NCBI GenBank assembly: GCA_937923575.1
Contig: CALDUL010000083.1
Span: 1-47,505, forward strand
Origin: an uncultured Algimonas sp.
GTDB taxonomy: Bacteria; Pseudomonadota; Alphaproteobacteria; Caulobacterales; Maricaulaceae
DNA length: 47,505 bases
Direction of reading: 5' to 3'
Shown: positions 8,424 through 16,722 of the stretch, in pieces
How positions within the stretch are numbered: position 1 is the first letter of the stretch
Layout: every line of letters begins with the position of its first letter
Position numbers and translations under genes: made by a program
Notes under the pieces: generated by a model
Told to the model about the DNA's origin: nothing
Databases searched by the model: none
What the model saw: the letters and a program-made list of their open reading frames with translations, nothing else

Positions 8424-8450
8424 TAACGCGGCGGTAAGTCCGTCGCGTTA
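8424..8450 (+). repeat. Inverted repeat / hairpin before the GGDEF-like gene
   Basis: TAACGCG-G-CGG, a TAAGT loop, then CCG-T-CGCGTTA forms an 11-bp stem with one G-U pair. It lies between the M2 peptidase stop (8404) and the next start (8462). No T run follows, so it is not a classical intrinsic terminator. It could end the peptidase transcript inefficiently or act as an operator or leader structure. Confidence 0.5.
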
Positions 8451-8461
8451 GCCTCATAACC

Positions 8462-9847
8462 ATGTCCAAGCCGACTCGCTCTCAACAGCGTTCCAACACG
8501 CGCGTACTCGTCATCACAGACGACGTTGATCGTTCGATCGCGCTGATCGACAGCATCCGTGCGCAGTCGCTCGACCTGCAGATGACGGGATATGACGGGA
8601 AATCACTGCCAGATCTGCCGGACCAAGCCCCGTCCGCCGTTTTGTGCTTTCTGACGGACTATATCGAGCGGGCTCATGAGATTGTGGCGGAGATCCGCGC
8701 GCGTTACGCCCCGCGCAGAATTCCGGTTATCGCCCGGCTCGCGCGAGAGATTGCAGCAGACCATCCGTTTGACAGCGTTCTCTACGCGCCCGTTCACCCC
8801 GTTCAAGTCGCACATCGTGTCGCCGCCATGATCCGTCTTGGCCAGATGGAGCATGAGATCGTGCGCCGTATGGAGACTTTGCGCGAGAGCTTTGGCCAGA
8901 CCGTATCGCTGCGCGACGAAGACTTGCGCAAACCATTTCGAATTCTTTTCGTTGGCCAAGCCGATCCGGCCTATATGGCTGTCGTCAACGCGTTGCAGGG
9001 CAAGAATGTCGACGTCGTCGCGGCCTTCACCAGTTTTTCGGCCTTTGACTATCTGCATGACCGCACCTTCGACGCGGTGGTCATGAATGCACTGCACAGC
9101 AATGAGCCGGCGTTGACGATTACGGAAACCATGCGACGCAATCCGCGGCTGTTCCATGTTCCGACACTGTTGCTGATCGACGCGGATAATTTTGACGCAC
9201 GTTGTGAGGCCTTCGCCAGCGGCGCGCGTGACCTAATCGACGCCGACTCGCCCATGGAAGAAATCGCCGGGCGCATCATCGAGCTCGCCAATTACCACCG
9301 CCTGCACTCTCGCCTGAAAGCGGAGTTCAAGGGGATCGGTGGAGCGGATTGCACGGACCCGGAAACGGGCGTTTTCAATACGGACTTCCTGTCAGCCCAT
9401 CTAAAGCGCGTCAGTCGCGCCTGCCGAGAGCGCGCTGTGCCGCTATCGATCCTGACGATGAAGCTGCACCCGGCATCGACGGAGCATGTCAGGACAGATG
9501 ACCTGCGCCGCGCCTATGGCCGCGCGATTCAGATGATTTCTGGTCTTGTCCGTATGCAGGATATTGTCGCGCGCGTCGACACAGACACCGTCATCGTCGC
9601 CTTCCCCGAAGAAGTCCGCGCCTCTGTAGAAACCGTGCTGGAGCGCATGACCGGCTTGATTGAATGCGCCGCCTTTGAAACGTCAGGAGGCGCGAGCAGC
9701 GGATCGCTGACGCTGGAGATCGAAGCCGCCATCATCGAGCAGGAAATGCACGAAAGCGCGGACATGCTCATTGGGAACGGTATTCGCAGCGTCGCACGTG
9801 ACGGCGAAACGCTTGCGGCGCGTCCGCCGGAACAGCGCGCGAGCTAA
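8462..9847 (+). CDS. PopA/PleD-like protein: two degenerate receivers plus degenerate GGDEF
   Basis: At 461 residues this has the size and layout of Caulobacter PleD and PopA. A receiver-like domain begins RVLVITDDVD, a second begins near residue 160 (RILFVGQADP), and a GGDEF-like domain starts near residue 305. The diguanylate cyclase active site is lost: where PleD has GGEEF this protein has DTDTV (373-377). The inhibitory c-di-GMP site RxxD is kept as RMQD (364-367), five residues upstream as in PleD. It should bind c-di-GMP rather than make it, like PopA, which recruits CtrA to the ClpXP pathway in Caulobacter. Assignment to PopA as opposed to another PleD paralogue is inference. The stop overlaps mfd by 4 bp. 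Confidence 0.8.
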   Translation: MSKPTRSQQRSNTRVLVITDDVDRSIALIDSIRAQSLDLQMTGYDGKSLPDLPDQAPSAVLCFLTDYIERAHEIVAEIRARYAPRRIPVIARLAREIAADHPFDSVLYAPVHPVQVAHRVAAMIRLGQMEHEIVRRMETLRESFGQTVSLRDEDLRKPFRILFVGQADPAYMAVVNALQGKNVDVVAAFTSFSAFDYLHDRTFDAVVMNALHSNEPALTITETMRRNPRLFHVPTLLLIDADNFDARCEAFASGARDLIDADSPMEEIAGRIIELANYHRLHSRLKAEFKGIGGADCTDPETGVFNTDFLSAHLKRVSRACRERAVPLSILTMKLHPASTEHVRTDDLRRAYGRAIQMISGLVRMQDIVARVDTDTVIVAFPEEVRASVETVLERMTGLIECAAFETSGGASSGSLTLEIEAAIIEQEMHESADMLIGNGIRSVARDGETLAARPPEQRAS

Positions 9848-12800
9848 GCCACCTCCCTGGCGGGCTCCGCGATCAACGCCTTCACCACCCGCTCCGCGCC
9901 CTGCACCCTAGCTTTCGGCGTGTCGAAATTGCCCTTTACCAAAATCGTTTGATCCGGCCGGAGGCGCCAGCCCGAGCCATTGGTAATCGCGTTCATAACG
10001 ACCGACGGGTCTTTCACGTCTTCGTGGCGCATGGTGATGACGACACCTTTCGGTCCGGCGTCGACCTTCGCGACGTGAGCTCGACGACATAGGCGTTTGA
10101 TCTTCATGACTTTTAGCAGCGCGTCAACTTCGTCCGGCAACGGACCGAAACGGTCGATAAGCTCGGCTGCGAGCGCATTGCTATCCTCATCCGTCTCGAT
10201 ATCGGAGATACGACGATAGAGCGCGAGACGCAGATTTAGGTCTTGCACGTAGTTTTCGGGGATCAGCACGGCGACGCCGAGATTGACCTGGGGGGTCCAG
10301 CTCTGATCGGCAATGGTCTCGTCCTGTTTCAACTCCGCGACGGCTTCTTCCAGCATATGCTGATAGAGTTCGACGCCCAGTTCCTTCACGTGGCCCGATT
10401 GCTCCTCGCCGAGCGGGTTGCCGCCGCCGCGCATGTCGAGATCGTGCGAGGCAAGGGTGAAGCCGGCACCGAGCGTATCGAGTGATTGCAGAACCTTGAG
10501 CCTTTGCAGCGCTCCCTTGGACGCGACGTGCTCGTCCGGGATGGTCAGATAGGCATAGGCGCGCGTCTTCGACCGCCCGACTCGGCCGCGCATTTGGTAG
10601 AGCTGGGCAAGGCCGAACTTGTCCGCGCGGTTGATGATCATCGTGTTGGCGGTCGGGATGTCGATGCCCGACTCGATGATGGAGGTCGACAGGAGCACGT
10701 CATACTGGCCGTCGTAGAAGGCCGACATGATGTCCTCCAGCGCGCTCGGTGCCATCTGGCCGTGGGCGATGACATATTTCACTTCCGGTACGCTCGTGCG
10801 CAGGAACTCTTCGAGTCGCGGGATGTCCGCGATGCGCGGCGTGACGTAGTAGCTCTGCCCGCCGCGGTATTTCTCGCGAAGCAGCGCCTTGCGGATCGAA
10901 ACTTCGTCGAATGGCAGAACATAGGTCCGCACGGCCAGACGATCGACCGGAGGCGTGGCAATCAGCGACAGGTCACGAATGCCGGTCAGCGCCATTTGCA
11001 GGGTACGCGGGATCGGGGTGGCGGTCAGCGTCAGCATGTGAACATCGGCGCGCAACGCCTTCAGCCGCTCCTTGTGCCGCACGCCAAATCGCTGCTCCTC
11101 ATCGACCACAACCAGGCCGAGATTGGCGAAACTCACGGTCTTGGACAGCACGGCGTGGGTGCCGACGATGATATCGACTTCGCCCTTCGCCAGCGCTTCG
11201 CGGGTGAGCTTGGCCTTAGTGGCTGGGACCAATCGCGAGAGTTGACGCACCTTGATCGGCATGCCGCGAAAGCGCTCGGAAAATGTCTTGAAATGCTGCC
11301 GAGCCAGTAGCGTCGTCGGCGCGACGACGGCAACCTGACGGCCCGTAATGGCCACTGCAAAGGCCGCGCGCAGTGCGACCTCCGTCTTGCCAAAACCGAC
11401 ATCGCCACAGATCAAGCGGTCCATCGGACGGCCGGAGGTCAGATCGTCGAATACGTCCTTGATTGCGTTCAACTGGTCTTCGGTCTCGGCATAAGGAAAG
11501 CGTGCGGCGAACTCGTTATAGGAGCCCTCCTCGATCTCGATCGGATCAATCGTCTTCATCGCGCGTTTGGCTGCGATTTTGATCAGCTCGGCCGCCATCT
11601 CGCGCAGCTTCCCCTTGGCCTTCGCCTTGCGGGACTGCCACGCCACACCGCCCAACTTGTCGAGCACGGCGTTCTCATTGGCATTGCCATAGCGCGACAG
11701 CAGCTCGATATTCTCGACCGGCAAATAGAGCGTCGAGCCCCCGCCATATTCCAGCTTCAGACAGTCATGCGGCGCGCCGCCGACCTGCAGCGTTTCCAGA
11801 CCAAGATAGCGCCCGACGCCGTGGTCGATATGCACGACGAGATCGCTCGGATTGAGCGCGCTGGCTTCGGCGATGAAGTTCTTCGCGCGGCGTTTTCGAC
11901 CGCGATTGACGAGTCGGTCGCCGAGGATATCCTGCTCGGAAATTACCGCCAGATCCGTGCCCGACATGGGCATGACCAAGCCCTGCTCCAGCGGCAGGAT
12001 GACCGCCCTCACGGCGCCGGGGTCAATGTCGAGCGCGACCTGGCCATTGCGCGCGATAGGCACGATCAGCCCTTGGTCTTCGAGCACGTTGGTCAGGCGT
12101 TCGCGCGACCCCTCCGACCATGCCGCGAGCCAGACCTTGTGCTTTGTCTCGCGCAGCGCCTGCACGTGCTTGGACACGGCATCGAAGATATTGACGTTCT
12201 CGCGCTGGCGCTCGGCCAAGAAGCTGCGCCCGATCCGCGCGCCGAAATCGACCTTGTCCGATCCGTCCGGCGCATCGAACGCCGTGTGTTCCCGCTTGCG
12301 CAGCGGCGCTGTAATCTCCGCCAATTCCACAGGTGGGAGGTAGAGCGCGTCGGTTGGCAGTGGGCGGTAGAGCCCGGCTGTCTTGGCCGGGTCTCCCTTG
12401 CCCGTATCGCGCGCTTCCTGATGCTCACGCCGCGACGTGTAGAAGTCCTCGATCAACGCCTCGCGCTCAGCCATCGCTTCGTTGAACAGCCCGTCGAAGG
12501 CGATCAGCGCTTCCGGGCCGACATAGTCGAACACGCTCTCGGTCTGGCCATAGAAGAGCGGCAGATAGTGCTCGATACCTTGCGGGCGAATGCCGTCGAT
12601 CACGCTGGCATAGACCGGGTCGCGGCTGACCCCGCCCCCGAACGCCGCGATATAGCCTTTGCGAAACTCGCTGATCGTGTCGTCCTCGATGAAGACCTCC
12701 GAGACAGGCGCGAGGGTGAGCGACTTCAGCGACCGCGCCGTGCGCTGGGTGTCGACATCGAACTCGCGGATGGACTCCAACTCATCACCGAAGAAATCCA

Positions 12801-13350
12801 AGCGCAGCGGCGCTTTGCGGGTCGGCGGGAAGATGTCGATTAGCCCGCCGCGCACGGCGTAGTCGCCCGGCTCCACGACCGTCGATGCGCGGATGTAGCC
12901 ATTGCGGGAGAGATACTCTTCAAGCGCTTCTCGCTGGATTTCATCGCCCGCCTTGGCCCGGAAGCCTGCACGCTTGATGACCTTGCGTGGCGGCACGCGC
13001 TGCAGCACGGCGGAAACAGTCGAGACGATGATCAGCGGCTTGTCCGCCTTGACCGCGAGTAGACTGTACAGCGCCCCTGCCCGGCGCGCCGCTAACACAC
13101 GCGACGGCGATACACGGTCATATGGCAGGCAGTCCCATGCGGGCAAGTTCAGCACTGGGATGTCGGGCTGGAAGAAGCGGCAGGCGGCCGTGAAGGTGGC
13201 CGCGCGGGCGTCGTCGCGCGCGATGAACAGAACGCGCTTTTGAGTCTTTGCGGCGGCACGCGTGACCACGAGCGCATCCGCGCCCTCCGGCAATCCGGCG
13301 GCGGTCAGGCGCGGCTCTGGGCCGATATAGCGGGATAGCTGGATCTGCAT
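9844..13350 (-). CDS. mfd: Transcription-repair coupling factor
   Basis: A 1168-residue Mfd. It displaces RNA polymerase stalled at lesions and recruits UvrA. The N-terminal UvrB-like half is followed by the RNA-polymerase-interaction domain around the PSDLVVHIDHGVGRYLGL segment. The RecG-like translocase then carries Walker A GDVGFGKTEVA near residue 650 and the DEEQRFGV box near residue 750. The C-terminal TRCF domain ends the protein. Length is normal for the family. No Shine-Dalgarno is seen before ATG 13350. It sits next to sdhE and recG, a grouping common in alphaproteobacteria. Confidence 0.97.
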   Translation of the reverse strand: MQIQLSRYIGPEPRLTAAGLPEGADALVVTRAAAKTQKRVLFIARDDARAATFTAACRFFQPDIPVLNLPAWDCLPYDRVSPSRVLAARRAGALYSLLAVKADKPLIIVSTVSAVLQRVPPRKVIKRAGFRAKAGDEIQREALEEYLSRNGYIRASTVVEPGDYAVRGGLIDIFPPTRKAPLRLDFFGDELESIREFDVDTQRTARSLKSLTLAPVSEVFIEDDTISEFRKGYIAAFGGGVSRDPVYASVIDGIRPQGIEHYLPLFYGQTESVFDYVGPEALIAFDGLFNEAMAEREALIEDFYTSRREHQEARDTGKGDPAKTAGLYRPLPTDALYLPPVELAEITAPLRKREHTAFDAPDGSDKVDFGARIGRSFLAERQRENVNIFDAVSKHVQALRETKHKVWLAAWSEGSRERLTNVLEDQGLIVPIARNGQVALDIDPGAVRAVILPLEQGLVMPMSGTDLAVISEQDILGDRLVNRGRKRRAKNFIAEASALNPSDLVVHIDHGVGRYLGLETLQVGGAPHDCLKLEYGGGSTLYLPVENIELLSRYGNANENAVLDKLGGVAWQSRKAKAKGKLREMAAELIKIAAKRAMKTIDPIEIEEGSYNEFAARFPYAETEDQLNAIKDVFDDLTSGRPMDRLICGDVGFGKTEVALRAAFAVAITGRQVAVVAPTTLLARQHFKTFSERFRGMPIKVRQLSRLVPATKAKLTREALAKGEVDIIVGTHAVLSKTVSFANLGLVVVDEEQRFGVRHKERLKALRADVHMLTLTATPIPRTLQMALTGIRDLSLIATPPVDRLAVRTYVLPFDEVSIRKALLREKYRGGQSYYVTPRIADIPRLEEFLRTSVPEVKYVIAHGQMAPSALEDIMSAFYDGQYDVLLSTSIIESGIDIPTANTMIINRADKFGLAQLYQMRGRVGRSKTRAYAYLTIPDEHVASKGALQRLKVLQSLDTLGAGFTLASHDLDMRGGGNPLGEEQSGHVKELGVELYQHMLEEAVAELKQDETIADQSWTPQVNLGVAVLIPENYVQDLNLRLALYRRISDIETDEDSNALAAELIDRFGPLPDEVDALLKVMKIKRLCRRAHVAKVDAGPKGVVITMRHEDVKDPSVVMNAITNGSGWRLRPDQTILVKGNFDTPKARVQGAERVVKALIAEPAREVA

Positions 13351-13442
13351 GGAGGTCTGACGGCTGGGAGCGGGGTCGGTTCCGATAGTGTCGTCTAGCG
13401 CCCGCGTCTATGGGGTGCGCCCAGCTATCCCACCATTGCCCA

Positions 13443-13724
13443 CTATCCCACCTTTGGTCTGTATTCTCTCAGCCGCAGCAATAATGGCGTGTCATAATTG
13501 GCCGGGACGGGCAGCGTACCGATGACCCAAGCATAGATGTCGTGATCCTTTGCGCCGAGCAGGTCTTCCATCATCAACACTTCCTCATAGCTCAGCTCCG
13601 GCCCGTGCTCGCGCGCGAAGCCGCCGAGGATCAGGTCGGCTTCCTTGAAGCCGCGATAATGCGCGCGGTGGATCAGGCGTTTGCGGCGGACGTCGAGGTC
13701 CGCGATCTCTGGGCTTTCTTCCAT
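13443..13724 (-). CDS. sdhE: FAD assembly factor SdhE
   Basis: A 93-residue member of the SdhE/Sdh5 family, which promotes covalent attachment of FAD to the succinate dehydrogenase flavoprotein. The diagnostic RGxxE motif appears as RGFKEAD near residues 24-30, after the basic RRKRLIHRAHY helix. Length is normal. It is divergent from recG, with about 80 bp between the chosen starts, and upstream of mfd. A 10-bp direct repeat (CTATCCCACC) covers its stop codon and recurs 18 bp away at 13425. Confidence 0.92.
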   Translation of the reverse strand: MEESPEIADLDVRRKRLIHRAHYRGFKEADLILGGFAREHGPELSYEEVLMMEDLLGAKDHDIYAWVIGTLPVPANYDTPLLLRLREYRPKVG

Positions 13725-13805
13725 TCTGCCGGGCTACTGCGGACAGCGAGAGATGTCACGCGCAACACGCTTGCGCGCGGCGGTCTGCCGCGCCAAATCA
13801 GCTCC

Positions 13806-15908
13806 GTGCGCTCCCCTCTCCTCAATCCGTGGTTCAGCGATATCCGCACGCTCAAGGGCGTCGGCGACAAGGTCGCGGAATTGATAGAGCGTGCCTTTTC
13901 GGCGCGCAGTCCCGGTCGACTGAAAGACCTGCTGACCACGCCTCCGAACAGCGTCATCGACCGTTCGAATCGCCCCGGCATCGCGGGTGCGTTGCAGGGC
14001 GATGTTGCAACATTTGAGGTAACCATCGGCCGCCATCGCCCCGGCGGATCGCGCACCGCTCCTTACAAGATCAAGGTCTATGACGATACGGGCGAGATGG
14101 ATCTGGTCTTCTTCCAGGGCTATGGCTCTTCGCTGCAGCGACAGTACCCCGAAGGCGAGGTGCGGCTGATCTCCGGCAAGGTCGAGATCTATAACGCGCA
14201 GGCGCAGATGAACCGTCCCGACTATGTGCTGAAAGTCGGCCAAGTCGACGAGCTGCCGAGCTTCGAGCCGGTCTATCCGCTGACGGCAGGACTTGGTCCG
14301 AAAGTGGCGCGCAAAGCGGTGTGGAACGCGCTTGAGAAAGTCAGCCTGGGTGAGCCGCTACCCGAGTGGCAGGACGCGCCGTGGCTGAAACGGCAGGAAT
14401 GGCCAAGCTTCAACGAAGCCATACTACGCCTGCACCAGCCTGCCCATATTGCGGACATCCGATCGGATGCCCCGCCGCTTCGTCGACTCGCCTATGACGA
14501 ACTGTTTGCCAAGCAGCTCGCCATGGCCTTGGTGCGCGAGCGCAACCGCGCGCTGAAGGGCGCGGCGCTGAAAGCTGGCGGTGAATATGTGGATGACGTG
14601 CTCAACGCCTCTCCCTTCCCGCCCACAGGTGCACAGGCGCGGGCGTTCGAGGAGATAAAGGCCGACATGGCGAGCGAGGACCGCATGGCACGCTTGCTCC
14701 AGGGCGACGTCGGCGCGGGCAAGACCTTCGTCGCCGCCATGGCCGCTGCCTATGCCTGCGAAGCGGGTGCGCAAGTTGCATTGATGGCTCCGACTGAAAT
14801 TCTCGCGCGGCAACACGCCGACACGCTCTCCACTATGCTGGAGCCCGCCGGGCTGGTGGTCGAGGCTCTTACCGGACGCGACAAGGGACAGCAGCGTGTC
14901 GCGCTCAACGCGGGCCTCGCGGAGGGTCACATCGACGTGGTCGTTGGCACTCATGCCCTGTTTCAGGACGGAGTGGAGTTCGACCGACTAGGCCTCGTCA
15001 TCATTGATGAGCAGCACCGATTCGGCGTGCGCGATCGATTACGGCTCACGGAAAAAGGCAGCGCGCCGGACCTACTGGTCATGACCGCAACGCCTATCCC
15101 GCGCACGCTCGCCCTCACCAGCTACGGCGATCTCGACATCTCGATCCTTGATGAAAAGCCTGCGGGCCGTCAGCCGATCAAGACGGTCGCTCTGCCCCTG
15201 CAGCGCATGGACGACGTCATAGACGCCATCGGCCGCGCTGTGGACAAGGGAGAGCAGTCCTATTGGGTGTGCCCTCTGGTCGAGGATAGCGACGTCAGCG
15301 ATCTGGGATCGGCCGAAGACCGGCACCGCCAGTTGACCGCGCATTTTGGCGACAAGGTAGGCCTATTGCACGGACGCATGAGCGCGGTCGAAAAGGAGTC
15401 GATCAGTCGCGCCTTCAAGGCCGGACGCTATGATATTCTGGTCGCGACGACCGTGATCGAAGTCGGCGTGGATGCACCCAATGCAACCGTCATGGTCATC
15501 GAACATGCCGAGCGTTTCGGTCTCGCTCAACTGCACCAGCTGCGCGGGCGTGTTGGGCGCGGGGACAAGGCGTCCTCCTGCATACTGCTCTACAAGAACC
15601 CCCTGTCGAATAATGGCAAAGAGCGGCTCAACATCTTGCGCGAGAGCGAGGACGGATTTCTAATTGCGGAGAAGGATTGGGAGCTGCGCGGCTCTGGCGA
15701 TATTATCGGCGCCGCGCAATCCGGCGTGCCGCGCTTTCGCCTCGCCAACCTCGACAAACATCGTGACCTGTTGGAGACCGCAACCAATGATGCGCGCTTG
15801 CTGGCGAGCCAGGACCCCAATTTAGAAACACCGCGCGGAGAAGCGGCGCGCATAGCACTCTATTTATTCGAACAGGATGCCGGCATCGCAATGATGCGGG
15901 CGGGTTAA
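13806..15908 (+). CDS. recG: ATP-dependent DNA helicase RecG
   Basis: A 700-residue branched-DNA helicase that regresses stalled forks. The N-terminal wedge region begins LLNPWFSDIRTLKGVGDKVA. Walker A GDVGAGKTFVA is near residue 300, the DEQHRFGV box near 400, and the C-terminal QLRGRVGRG motif VI is present. An open frame reaches back to 13542, but that stretch is antisense to sdhE and unlike RecG. GTG 13806 gives the normal family N-terminus and length, though no clear Shine-Dalgarno supports it. Divergent from sdhE and convergent on DUF502. Confidence 0.95.
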   Translation: MRSPLLNPWFSDIRTLKGVGDKVAELIERAFSARSPGRLKDLLTTPPNSVIDRSNRPGIAGALQGDVATFEVTIGRHRPGGSRTAPYKIKVYDDTGEMDLVFFQGYGSSLQRQYPEGEVRLISGKVEIYNAQAQMNRPDYVLKVGQVDELPSFEPVYPLTAGLGPKVARKAVWNALEKVSLGEPLPEWQDAPWLKRQEWPSFNEAILRLHQPAHIADIRSDAPPLRRLAYDELFAKQLAMALVRERNRALKGAALKAGGEYVDDVLNASPFPPTGAQARAFEEIKADMASEDRMARLLQGDVGAGKTFVAAMAAAYACEAGAQVALMAPTEILARQHADTLSTMLEPAGLVVEALTGRDKGQQRVALNAGLAEGHIDVVVGTHALFQDGVEFDRLGLVIIDEQHRFGVRDRLRLTEKGSAPDLLVMTATPIPRTLALTSYGDLDISILDEKPAGRQPIKTVALPLQRMDDVIDAIGRAVDKGEQSYWVCPLVEDSDVSDLGSAEDRHRQLTAHFGDKVGLLHGRMSAVEKESISRAFKAGRYDILVATTVIEVGVDAPNATVMVIEHAERFGLAQLHQLRGRVGRGDKASSCILLYKNPLSNNGKERLNILRESEDGFLIAEKDWELRGSGDIIGAAQSGVPRFRLANLDKHRDLLETATNDARLLASQDPNLETPRGEAARIALYLFEQDAGIAMMRAG

Positions 15909-15917
15909 GCCCTGCAA

Positions 15918-16637
15918 CTAGGTCGAGAGCGTCTTGTCGCTTAGCGGTACGGTGGGCTTATCTGGGTCGAAGTCTTCGAGCGCCTTATTCGACGTCACCA
16001 TGCCGCCGGAGATGATGAGTTTGGCCCCCTCTTCGGGTGTCATGTCGAGCAGCTTGACGTCGTCTTTCGGCACGAAAAGCAGGAATCCGGACGTCGGATT
16101 CGGCGTGGTGGGCACGAAGACGCAGAGATAGTCTTCGCCGAGCGATTGCTTTGGCGCTCCGGCGACGTCGGCTGTAACAAAACCGACGGCCCAGATGCCT
16201 TCCTTCGGATATTCGATCAGGCAGACATCTCGGAAGGCGCGGTCCTTCTGCTGCGCGACCGTATTCAGGATCTGCTTGATGCCGTTGTAGACCGGCGAAA
16301 TGACGGGAACCTTGGCCAGCACGCTTTCGCCAGCGCGCAAGACGCGACGTCCAACCTGGTTTGAAACGAACATGCCTAGGACAGTCAGGCCGACCACGGC
16401 CACGATGACGGAGACAAACCAGAGCGGGAATTCGATATATGTCCGGGGGTCGAGCGAGTTCGGCACAACCGACCAAACGGCATTGTCGATCGCGCCGACG
16501 AGGCTGCTCACCATCCAGACAATCGCGACGATCGGGAGGGCAACGATGATGCCCGTGATCAGCCGATTGCGAAACCAACGCACGATACGAAAGCGACGAG
16601 CCTTCGGAACGACCTTTATCTCTGGGTGTGCTGCCAT
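15918..16637 (-). CDS. DUF502 family membrane protein
   Basis: A 239-residue inner-membrane protein of the DUF502 family. Two hydrophobic helices are visible, LITGIIVALPIVAIVWMVSS near residue 28 and WFVSVIVAVVGLTVLGMFVS about 50 residues later. A soluble domain follows, with the family stretches VPVISPVYNGIKQ and FVPTTPNPTSGF. Start ATG 16637 has GGAG at good spacing; the open frame extends further upstream but that part is not family-like. Its place beside recG is common in alphaproteobacteria. The molecular role is unknown. Confidence 0.9.
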   Translation of the reverse strand: MAAHPEIKVVPKARRFRIVRWFRNRLITGIIVALPIVAIVWMVSSLVGAIDNAVWSVVPNSLDPRTYIEFPLWFVSVIVAVVGLTVLGMFVSNQVGRRVLRAGESVLAKVPVISPVYNGIKQILNTVAQQKDRAFRDVCLIEYPKEGIWAVGFVTADVAGAPKQSLGEDYLCVFVPTTPNPTSGFLLFVPKDDVKLLDMTPEEGAKLIISGGMVTSNKALEDFDPDKPTVPLSDKTLST

Positions 16638-16722
16638 CTGAGCTCCGGTTCGCGTTCGCGCCTTGCAGGCGCCATAGTCGCCGCCTAAGCGCAAAGCCGG
16701 ATTGCAGCAAGGCCCGCCCTCT

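Noticed and set aside
10486-11310. A 274-codon open frame antisense to the Mfd helicase domain
   Set aside because: The Walker and DEEQ motifs on the opposite strand show which frame is coding.
11767-12843. A 358-codon open frame antisense to mfd
   Set aside because: It lies entirely within the conserved mfd coding sequence and shows His/Arg-rich composition typical of a shadow frame.
13542-13805. Upstream extension of the recG frame
   Set aside because: It is antisense to sdhE and unlike RecG N-termini. GTG 13806 gives the normal length and start.
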